Source: CAYTSW01 sp964440605 (GTDB lineage Bacteria > Planctomycetota > Phycisphaerae > Phycisphaerales > UBA1924). From it: DNA of 25,914 nt. This document shows, piece after piece, positions 15,961-22,011 of this stretch (positions within the stretch are counted from its first letter, which is position 1; every line of letters starts with the position of its first letter). The position numbers and the translations under genes are program-made. The stretch spans positions 1-25,914 of the forward strand of contig CAYTSW010000027.1 in NCBI GenBank assembly GCA_964440605.1, given 5' to 3'. The notes under the pieces were generated by a model. It did no database searches and was not told the origin of the DNA. It saw only the letters and a program-made list of their open reading frames with translations.

Positions 15961-16059
15961 GGTCGGCTCGGTGGGTGCGGGTCATCGCCTTCGGCTTGGG
16001 CAGACCGATCGGGCGAGCACGATAGTCACCCGCGCGCGTCGCGTCGGTCAAGGTCGCAT

Positions 16060-16090
16060 GAAGCCGCCCACGCGACCGGGCCGCGGCTTC
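16060..16090 (-). terminator. hairpin at the end of the glycogen synthase gene
   Basis: GAAGCCGC (16060-16067) and GCGGCTTC (16083-16090) form a perfect 8-bp stem around a 15-nt GC-rich loop. The stem contains part of the TGA stop codon of the minus-strand glycogen synthase gene. There is no T-run afterwards, so factor-dependent or structural 3'-end function is more likely than classic intrinsic termination. Confidence 0.35.
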
Positions 16091-17966
16091 AACCCGAGGC
16101 GTCCTGTTTCGCCGGCGCCTGCTCCATCCGCTCGATCACCAACTCGTGCGCCCGGTGGTACGCCCCGACGAGGCGACGCCAGTCGAACTCGTCCGCCCGA
16201 GCGGTCACGGCGTTGCGCATCGCGATCCGCCCGCGACGGTCGAGCCGGCAAAAGGCCAGCAGCCAGCGCGACAGGTCCGCCGCCGAGTCGTGGAAGCTCC
16301 GCCCGCGACGGCGCAACACGTTCAAACCCCAGTCGTCGTGGTCGGGCAGGCGCTCGGCGACGTACCGCCCGAACCCCGCCAGATCGCTCGTCACCGCTGG
16401 CACGCCCGACGCCACGCATTCCAGCGGCGTGTAGCCCCAGGGCTCGTACGCCGACGGGAACACGCCCAGGTGACACCCGCGCACGAACTGCTCGTACTCG
16501 ATCCCCCACAGTGGGTTTACCGGCGAGATGAATCGCGGGTGGTACACGACCTTCACCGGGTCATCCGGCCCGTTGAACAGCTTCAACGACCGGATGTGGT
16601 TCAGCACCGGGTCCGTCGCGTCGTCCTCCATCACGTGAGTCACCACCGGCGGCAGCTCGGCCCGCCGCAGCTCCTGCTGCGTGCGCCGATACCGCAGGGC
16701 CCAGTACTGGCTGACCATCGTGTCCAGGTCCACGCGTTCGCCCGCCGCCGCCCGCCGGAACAGCTTCTCGCCGACTTCGCGCAGCACCTCGTCGCAGACG
16801 CGCTGCAACTCCGTCAGCACGCCACGCCGATGCAGCACGTCCGCGTTGATCGTCCGCGTCGGTCGATTGGAAACGATGAAGAAGACCACCGTCACCCCGA
16901 GGTCGAAGGTCTTGAGCTGCGCGTTCAGCCGCGCCATCGCCTCCAGGCAGAGATCGAACCCCTTGTTCCGCGGCTCGAAGCGCCCGCTGGTGAACATGTA
17001 CAGCGTGCGGTCGAGGTCGAAGTCGTAGCTCGGGAAGAAGTACCCCATCACAAAGCGATGGATCGCTTCCTTGTACCTGGCGTGCAGCATCTGGAAATCG
17101 TGCCCCACGTCGAACCGCTGCATGTTCAGCCCGTTGGGCGTGATGATGCAAGGCGACCGCCCGAGCAGTTTGTCGCACTCCTCCCCCGTGATCGGCGAGA
17201 CGGTCGTAAACGCATCCGTCCCGCGCGCGCACGCCTTCTCGATCTCGTGCGCCGCGCGCACGCCATACCGAGTCGCTTCCGCCGTCGCGTCGGCCTGTCC
17301 CAGCCGGTGGTAGAACCACTCGTCGTTGCCCGCCATGTAGCGCCCGAGGAGCGTCGCGTGGGTCGTGAACGCCACGCCGCACTTCACCTTGTTCGTGCGC
17401 AAAAACGGGATCGCCAGCCCGCCCATCCACTCGTGGAAGTGCGCGATGACCCGCCGCCCTTGCCTGGCCCGCCCCTCGATCTCCGTCAGCGTCTTCACCA
17501 GCAGGTACGCCGCCCGCCCGAACGACACCACGTCGTCCAGCAGCGGGTCGGCCGCCGGCAAGTCCACTCCCAGTTCCTCCCACACCCGGTACTTCCAGCG
17601 CGCCAGCTCGTCGGCTTGCACGCGGTGCTCGAGCAGCAGCACCCGCGGGTTGCCCGAGACCAACCAACGCCCGTGGTGCACCCGCACGCCCAACTCATCG
17701 AGCTTCAGGCACAGCAGCCCGAACCGCCCCGCAGGCCGCTTGTCCTCGAACTCCACCGACGCCCACTGCTCCTCATACGGCCCGACGAGGCAGTACCGCT
17801 CCTTCCACCGCTCGACCATCTCGGGCGACTTGGAGCGCAGCACCGTGTAGATGCCGCCCACCTTGTTGCAGACCTCCCAAGCCACCTCCACCAGCATGGC
17901 GTCGCGCACCGCGGCCCCCTTTCGCCCACCACCCGAAGCCGCATTGCCGCCGCCGCCGGAACCCAT
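16089..17966 (-). CDS. GT3-family glycogen synthase-like glycosyltransferase
   Basis: The protein (625 aa from this start) matches the eukaryotic-type GT3 glycogen synthases more than bacterial GlgA (GT5). Features are VAWEVCNKVGGIYTVL (about 28-43), HFHEWMGG (176-183), TTHATLLGRY (201-210), TVSPITGEE...IITPNGLN, and the nucleotide-sugar site YEPWGYTPLECVASGVPAV in the C-terminal half. GT3 enzymes add glucose from UDP-glucose to alpha-1,4-glucan; the cytosolic role would be glycogen storage. The start is uncertain. ATG 17966 gives a Gly-rich, probably disordered head; GTG 17909 has a G-rich stretch upstream; ATG 17897 begins right at the conserved domain. TATAGT lies exactly 6 nt before 17966, favouring a leaderless start there. 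No branching or debranching enzyme is adjacent. Confidence 0.9.
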   Translation of the reverse strand: MGSGGGGNAASGGGRKGAAVRDAMLVEVAWEVCNKVGGIYTVLRSKSPEMVERWKERYCLVGPYEEQWASVEFEDKRPAGRFGLLCLKLDELGVRVHHGRWLVSGNPRVLLLEHRVQADELARWKYRVWEELGVDLPAADPLLDDVVSFGRAAYLLVKTLTEIEGRARQGRRVIAHFHEWMGGLAIPFLRTNKVKCGVAFTTHATLLGRYMAGNDEWFYHRLGQADATAEATRYGVRAAHEIEKACARGTDAFTTVSPITGEECDKLLGRSPCIITPNGLNMQRFDVGHDFQMLHARYKEAIHRFVMGYFFPSYDFDLDRTLYMFTSGRFEPRNKGFDLCLEAMARLNAQLKTFDLGVTVVFFIVSNRPTRTINADVLHRRGVLTELQRVCDEVLREVGEKLFRRAAAGERVDLDTMVSQYWALRYRRTQQELRRAELPPVVTHVMEDDATDPVLNHIRSLKLFNGPDDPVKVVYHPRFISPVNPLWGIEYEQFVRGCHLGVFPSAYEPWGYTPLECVASGVPAVTSDLAGFGRYVAERLPDHDDWGLNVLRRRGRSFHDSAADLSRWLLAFCRLDRRGRIAMRNAVTARADEFDWRRLVGAYHRAHELVIERMEQAPAKQDASG

Positions 17967-17972
17967 ACGCCG

Positions 17973-17978
17973 ACTATA
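17973..17978 (-). promoter_or_regulatory. -10 element of the glycogen synthase gene (leaderless arrangement)
   Basis: Minus-strand TATAGT (5 of 6 to TATAAT) is followed by 6 nt (CGGCGT) and the ATG at 17966. It lies in the 40-bp gap after the upstream zinc-ribbon gene. No recognisable -35 hexamer. Confidence 0.5.
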
Positions 17979-18006
17979 CCGCTCTGCTCCCCGGCGCATA
18001 TCGCCA

Positions 18007-18594
18007 CTACACGCCGGCGACGCTCCGCCACCGCTCGCGGGCCTCCTCCGACTCGAACGGACTGCCGCACTCTGGACAAGTGTGCTCGCTCTCCAGGCCG
18101 ACCATCGAATAACCGCAGTGGGTGCAGGCCATGCCGTGGACTCGACGAACGCCCCTGTAGATCACTCGCAGACGCAATGACCACAGGATGGAAACCGGCA
18201 GCACCAACCCTAGGCAAACCAACCCGATCAAGGGCAGCGCTGAATCCAGACGCCGCCAACTCGCGGCGAACAAACCGATCGCGACAGCCTGGAGCCCGAA
18301 CAGCGAGCCTAACGCACATCGCCGGTGGTGAATACACAACCGAGGCTTGCTGACCCAAGGCCGTGTGTCCCGAGTTTTCTGAACAACACCCACCAAGACG
18401 AAACCCGCGAGAACCACGTATAACATCCAGAGCACATGGGTGCTATCTCCGAACACAACCAAGGCAACGCCGCAGATCAGAAGCACTCCAATCGTCCCGA
18501 CATGCAGGGGTGCATTTCTTCGCACGTCTATCGCCCTCGCACCGGACTTCGCAAAACACCGACGATCAATCTCGCCCGGCTTGCTCACGCGCAT
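18007..18594 (-). CDS. membrane protein with C-terminal zinc ribbon (downstream paralogue)
   Basis: This 195-aa protein of unknown function has two pairs of hydrophobic helices in its first 150 residues (HVGTIGVLLICGVALVVF, VLWMLYVVLAGFVLVGVV, FGLQAVAIGLFAA, ALPLIGLVCLGLVLPV). It ends in a rubredoxin-like zinc ribbon: CTHCGYSMVGL then CPECGSPFESEEARERW. This CxxCGYxLxGL...CPECG tail is common in planctomycete membrane proteins. ATG 18594 is chosen; it overlaps the preceding gene by 29 nt. The neighbouring gene has the same architecture and a closely similar tail, so the two are probably old tandem duplicates. Local GC content is lower than in the flanking genes. Confidence 0.7.
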   Translation of the reverse strand: MRVSKPGEIDRRCFAKSGARAIDVRRNAPLHVGTIGVLLICGVALVVFGDSTHVLWMLYVVLAGFVLVGVVQKTRDTRPWVSKPRLCIHHRRCALGSLFGLQAVAIGLFAASWRRLDSALPLIGLVCLGLVLPVSILWSLRLRVIYRGVRRVHGMACTHCGYSMVGLESEHTCPECGSPFESEEARERWRSVAGV

Positions 18595-19195
18595 GAACCG
18601 GATCGACCCGCGACATCGGCACCACCCGCCCCCACCGCCGCCGAGCATCATCGGCGTCAAAGGGTCTTCCGCACTCGGGACAGGCCGAGCGGTCTTCGAG
18701 ACCGACCATGGATTGCGCACAGTAGGTGCAGGCAGTCCCGTCTACCTCGACTGCCACGCAAAGGACCCTCTGCATCCGCCAGTAAACAATGTACCCGGTC
18801 GGCAGCGCCAACACCCACCAGAAAAGATGCACCCAAGTCGGTAGGCCGAGTTCGTACTCGAGATTCAAGTACATGACCGGATACCACGAGGCCACCACCG
18901 CGACCACGACCAAAGCTACGGTACGCCAGTTGGACCACCAAATCGGCGGGCCTCTACGACGACCCTCAGCCAGCACGTTCCATATCCGCGGTAAGTCCGA
19001 CAGCGCCAAGACGCCGATAAGCAGCGGCAACACCCAGAGCAACCATCCGAACGACGCGCTCGTACCTGCTCGTATATTCCGTTCGATCATGATGTACAGG
19101 ACGAACATCGCAACCATAAGCCCGACCCAACAGGCGTTCCAAAGAACGCCTTTGCCAAGCACCCCGCATCGCTTCCGATGACACTCCCTATTCAT
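18566..19195 (-). CDS. membrane protein with C-terminal zinc ribbon (upstream paralogue)
   Basis: This 209-aa protein of unknown function has about four to five hydrophobic helices (including LWNACWVGLMVAMFVLYIMI, GWLLWVLPLLIGVLAL, VALVVVAVVASWYPVMYL and VHLFWWVLALPTGYIVYW). Its zinc ribbon is CTYCAQSMVGL ... CPECGRPFDADDARRRW, nearly the same as in the next gene. The ATG at 19195 shares a base with the stop of the secreted-protein gene (TGATG), so translation is coupled and the longer upstream frame is not needed. Base composition is visibly less GC-rich than neighbouring operons. Confidence 0.7.
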   Translation of the reverse strand: MNRECHRKRCGVLGKGVLWNACWVGLMVAMFVLYIMIERNIRAGTSASFGWLLWVLPLLIGVLALSDLPRIWNVLAEGRRRGPPIWWSNWRTVALVVVAVVASWYPVMYLNLEYELGLPTWVHLFWWVLALPTGYIVYWRMQRVLCVAVEVDGTACTYCAQSMVGLEDRSACPECGRPFDADDARRRWGRVVPMSRVDPVHAREQAGRD

Positions 19196-20391
19196 CACGG
19201 CGCCGCGGGAGCACTGGGAGTAGCCGGAGTACCCGGCGCGCCCGGAATCTGCAAACCAGGAAGGGGGGGCCACACTGCCTGCATTCGGTGGATCAGTCCA
19301 GCATTGAGCATGCAGGTCAGGTACTGCGAACGGCAACCGAGCTGTGCCGCCGCGTATCGAGATTGAGCAGCGTCGACGCACCGATGGTTAATATACAACG
19401 CCCCACCAAGAGAGATGCCGCAACACACTTTCCAAGCAAGAGTGCAGGCTGTCGATGCCAGACAGGCCGCCAGCGCGGTTCCGGCACTCACCACATCACA
19501 GTCCGCGAGCTCACCGGTGTAGATCAAGGCCGCCTGCTGCAAGCACAGGTTGTATATGTTCAAACAAGTTGCCGCAGCTGCGTTGTTCTGCGCAACCTGC
19601 CCTGCTGGCGCCGCGCCCGCCGGAGGGGATCCCGGCCCGGGAGGCGGCGTAGTGGCACCAACGCTCCTGTTCGCGCCAGCCTCGAACAGCTCATCCTCCG
19701 CACGCGATCCTGCGATGACCACGCCATCGCCGTGCACTGCACCAAATGCTAGACCCATCACTTGAGCGTTGAATAGGACGTCCTCGATCGCCTCGATAGG
19801 TTCGAGAGGCATCGCGGTGGGAGTTATGATCGCGAGCTCAAAAGTCTTTCCGGCTATGGGCAATCGCCGCAGGTCGGCGTACGAGTAGTACCCCGACAAC
19901 AATGCGCCGTTTCGGTCAAACTCCGACGACACCACTCCCGCAAACGTGAAATGCTCAATAACTGCCGTCGCGCCGTCGACATCGGCGGCTTCGGTGAACG
20001 CCGGAAAGAACCACCAGTCTTGAAGCGACGCGGTGCCCAGTGTTGACCCATCAAATGCGCTCACTAATGCCACGCGCATCGATCCATCGGGCAACATCTT
20101 TTCAAGCGTCCAAAGCACTTCCTTCTGATTAAACTCCACCCCGAAGAACTGCGGCGTCAGGGCTTCGAGCAGCGGGTCGCCCGCGCGCACGCTGTCCGAA
20201 ATCGGCCAAGGCGCAGGAGGCGCCACCCGATCTGTCGTTGGCGATTCGTCCCGCTCAGGCTCCCCCGCACCCACGCCAGCCTGCACAGCCATAGGCCGGC
20301 TCGCTAGGAGACTCGCTCCCAATAGAACCGCCATTGCAGCACAGCTGAACTGGACGAACTGCATCGGTTTCGCTCGGGCCTGGTGAATCAT
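19195..20391 (-). CDS. secreted cysteine-rich protein of unknown function
   Basis: The 398-aa product has a signal peptide: a basic start (HQARAKP) and a hydrophobic stretch with FSCAAMAVLLGASLLA, cleaved probably near AVQA (about residue 38). The middle (80-235) is a beta-rich region with no recognised domain, followed by a Pro/Gly/Ala linker (TTPPPGPGSPPAGAAPAG). A C-terminal domain (about 276-360) carries ten cysteines in a helical, Ala-rich context, including CLNIYNLC, KVCCGISLG and CRSQYLTC. The tail is again Pro/Ala-rich. The ATG at 20391 has GGAG 8 nt upstream, which decides the start. It is first in a three-gene unit with the zinc-ribbon proteins. The even, clustered cysteines suggest disulfides outside the cell (inference). 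Confidence 0.7.
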   Translation of the reverse strand: MIHQARAKPMQFVQFSCAAMAVLLGASLLASRPMAVQAGVGAGEPERDESPTTDRVAPPAPWPISDSVRAGDPLLEALTPQFFGVEFNQKEVLWTLEKMLPDGSMRVALVSAFDGSTLGTASLQDWWFFPAFTEAADVDGATAVIEHFTFAGVVSSEFDRNGALLSGYYSYADLRRLPIAGKTFELAIITPTAMPLEPIEAIEDVLFNAQVMGLAFGAVHGDGVVIAGSRAEDELFEAGANRSVGATTPPPGPGSPPAGAAPAGQVAQNNAAAATCLNIYNLCLQQAALIYTGELADCDVVSAGTALAACLASTACTLAWKVCCGISLGGALYINHRCVDAAQSRYAAAQLGCRSQYLTCMLNAGLIHRMQAVWPPLPGLQIPGAPGTPATPSAPAAP

Positions 20392-20447
20392 GGCTTGAAC
20401 TCCGTGCACGGAGGCGAACTCACAGGCCTGATCGGCCACAGAAGCCA

Positions 20448-20475
20448 ATCATGATCGAATATCTTGAAAGGTAAA
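20448..20475 (-). promoter_or_regulatory. candidate promoter of the secreted-protein operon
   Basis: On the minus strand TTTACC (20475-20470; 4 of 6 to TTGACA), a 16-bp spacer and CATGAT (20453-20448; 4 of 6 to TATAAT) lie 57 bp before the ATG at 20391, within the only strongly AT-rich stretch of the window. Moderate match only. Confidence 0.3.
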
Positions 20476-20493
20476 AAAAATTTTTACTCTTTC
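20466..20493. repeat. AT-rich inverted repeat in the nuoC/secreted-protein spacer
   Basis: GAAAG+GTAAAAA (20466-20477) pairs with TTTTTAC+CTTTC (20481-20493) around an AAA loop, with a single T bulge at 20488. The 12-bp arms are nearly all A/T, with a run of eight A then five T. It could be a bent-DNA or UP-like element, an operator, or a 3'-end structure for nuoC read on the minus strand. Which of these applies cannot be decided from sequence. The rest of the 204-bp spacer (20392-20595) holds nothing else recognised. Confidence 0.5.
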
Positions 20494-20595
20494 CGAGACA
20501 TGTAAGCACTTTCATCAAATACTGCCGCTTGAGTCGAAAAGGCCCCGGAATCGCCGTGACGTATTCTCTTAGGTCCAAGCAGGATTTCGCCTTTG

Positions 20596-21171
20596 CTACG
20601 CGTCCGTCCGGCTCACCACGCGGAACTTCTCGCGCTCGCCACGCCCGCGCAGCGGGTAGTCCTTCCGCAGCGCGTGCGCCGGGTACGACTCCCACGTCAG
20701 GATCCGTCGCAGGTCCGGATGGTTGCGGAAGCGGATCCCGAACATGTCAAAGACCTCACGTTCCGGCCACTCGGCGCCGGGCCACAGGTCCGTCACCGAG
20801 TCCAGATACAGCGCGGGGTCCTCCTCGATGCCCTCGGTCGAAACCAACGGGTCGAGGAACGTCTTGATGTACAGCATGTCGTTCCGCGTCGTGCTCTCGA
20901 GGATGTAGATCACGGCGAAGCGGCCCAGCGTGTCGGATGGATAGTTCAGGTAGTCGATGCCCATCACGTCCGACAAGAAGTCGAAGGCCGTCCGCTCATC
21001 CGTCTTCAGAAACGCGAGGACTTCGTGCAGGTCCTCGGGCTGCACGATCAGCGTCGTCTGATTGCGGAACTCCGTGGCCCGCAGCTTGCGATCCGCGAAG
21101 GCTTCCTTCACGAAGGGCAGCACGGGGTGGTCGAGCGTGGGCGTGCGTCGTCGTTCGAGAGGCGTCGTCAT
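20596..21171 (-). CDS. nuoC: NADH-quinone oxidoreductase subunit C
   Basis: NuoC is a peripheral-arm subunit of respiratory complex I (30-kDa subunit in mitochondria). The 191-aa product shows the family signature WPGAEWPEREVFDMFGIRF followed by NHPDLRRILTWESYPAHALRKDYPLRG, plus DFLSDVMGIDYLNYP upstream. Length is normal for a non-fused NuoC. The ATG at 21171 is chosen because TACACT lies exactly 6 nt before it, the same leaderless-type arrangement seen for two other genes here; a GTG at 21216 is an alternative. No other nuo gene lies within several kilobases on either side, which is unusual because nuo genes normally form one operon. The gene is intact, so it presumably serves a complex encoded elsewhere. 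Confidence 0.93.
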   Translation of the reverse strand: MTTPLERRRTPTLDHPVLPFVKEAFADRKLRATEFRNQTTLIVQPEDLHEVLAFLKTDERTAFDFLSDVMGIDYLNYPSDTLGRFAVIYILESTTRNDMLYIKTFLDPLVSTEGIEEDPALYLDSVTDLWPGAEWPEREVFDMFGIRFRNHPDLRRILTWESYPAHALRKDYPLRGRGEREKFRVVSRTDA

Positions 21172-21177
21172 GTCCGC

Positions 21178-21183
21178 AGTGTA
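21178..21183 (-). promoter_or_regulatory. -10-like element placing +1 at the nuoC ATG
   Basis: Minus-strand TACACT, then GCGGAC, then the ATG at 21171. This suggests a leaderless nuoC mRNA. No -35 match at normal distance; a TTGACA further upstream (21238-21233) is too far away to belong to it. Confidence 0.4.
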
Positions 21184-21234
21184 GAAGCCCGCCCCGCCAG
21201 CCGCAGAGTCGTCCACCCTCCCGCTTCGAGCCTG

Positions 21235-21810
21235 TCAACGTCCCTGCCTGGCCGACGCCTTCCGACGCTGCCCCACCGTCACGTTCACCACGGGCGTCCC
21301 GAAGAGCGTCAACGGCATCAGCGTGTGCTGGCTCGTCGGCGTCGTGATGACAATCTCCAACTGCGCCCGTCGCAACGCGGTCACCAGCTCGCGCCCCGCG
21401 CCGGTCTTCGTCGCCCCGGGCCAGAGCTCTCGCACCTGCACCGCCTTCGGGTCCGCGGTGTCCATCACGATCACGCCGCACCGATCCGGGCGGTGCCGCT
21501 CGTCGGTCAGTGGAAACCCGGTGAGCCACAGACACCTGAAGCCCCGGCAGGCGCCGGGTCGCTCGTCATAGGCCCCGCACCCGCCACCCGAAACGGGCGC
21601 GTAAGGCCGGCGGTCGTCCGCCGCCACTTCGTCAACGCCCGTCAGACGCTCGCACGCCGTCCACTCAGGCTTGCCCAGTTCGTTGATCGCCAGGCTGGAG
21701 CAGCACGCCGTGCAAGGCCCGCAAAGCCGAGGCCCCGCCCCCGTCCGCGGTCCCCCGCCCGGTCGCACCGAACGCACGCGCTTGCCTCTCCCGCGATCAC
21801 CTCTTGGCAT
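21235..21810 (-). CDS. YkgJ-type cysteine-cluster protein (putative zinc/iron-binding)
   Basis: This 191-aa protein contains the YkgJ/CxxCxxCC cluster: CGPCTACC at 30-37, then Cys53, GGGCGAYDERPGACRGFRC (Cys78, 88, 93) and Cys111. The spacing is that of the family annotated as zinc- or iron-chelating, whose biochemical role is not established. The N-terminal 25 residues are basic and Gly/Arg-rich; the C-terminal half (LEIVITTPTSQHTLMPLTLFGTPVVNVTV) has no recognised domain. ATG 21810 begins with MPRGDRGRGK; GGGAG sits very close to it. It precedes nuoC on the same strand with a 63-bp gap, but nuoC seems to have its own promoter. It diverges from ftsW. Confidence 0.8.
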   Translation of the reverse strand: MPRGDRGRGKRVRSVRPGGGPRTGAGPRLCGPCTACCSSLAINELGKPEWTACERLTGVDEVAADDRRPYAPVSGGGCGAYDERPGACRGFRCLWLTGFPLTDERHRPDRCGVIVMDTADPKAVQVRELWPGATKTGAGRELVTALRRAQLEIVITTPTSQHTLMPLTLFGTPVVNVTVGQRRKASARQGR

Positions 21811-21877
21811 GCTCCCGCCGATCCTCTCGTCTCGATAGTGCCGGTCGTTCGGACTCGGCAGGGGGTATCGGCTACGA

Positions 21878-21906
21878 CGCCTCAGAGGATCAGCGCGGCT
21901 GAGGCG
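21878..21906 (+). promoter_or_regulatory. hairpin in the ykgJ-like/ftsW divergent region
   Basis: CGCCTCAG (21878-21885) and CTGAGGCG (21899-21906) form a perfect 8-bp stem with a 13-nt loop. A second, mutually exclusive stem TCAGC/GCTGA (21890-21894 with 21898-21902) shares the right arm. It lies about 105 nt before the ftsW ATG. It could be an operator; as an RNA element it requires transcription from further upstream. The rest of the 201-bp spacer has a possible TATTCT -10 at 21971-21976 without a good -35. Confidence 0.3.
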
Positions 21907-22011
21907 CGCCGCATCACGCGGCGACGAACCCCCGGATGGCGTGGCTGACGATCAGTGACGCGACATCCCGTATTCTGGTTCGTTATTAGACGCCAAGCCG
22001 ATCAACACACC

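Noticed and set aside
16146..18353. 735-codon plus-strand open frame opposite the glycogen synthase gene
   Set aside because: Composition (His, Arg, Pro, Val) is typical of a shadow frame, and it crosses several genes on the other strand.
21233..21238. Perfect TTGACA on the minus strand as the -35 of nuoC
   Set aside because: It is about 49 bp from the TACACT box, far beyond the usual 16-18 bp, and no -10 follows at the right spacing.
20593..21948. 451-codon plus-strand open frame opposite nuoC and the YkgJ-type gene
   Set aside because: Low-complexity Arg-rich translation and complete overlap with two conserved genes on the other strand.
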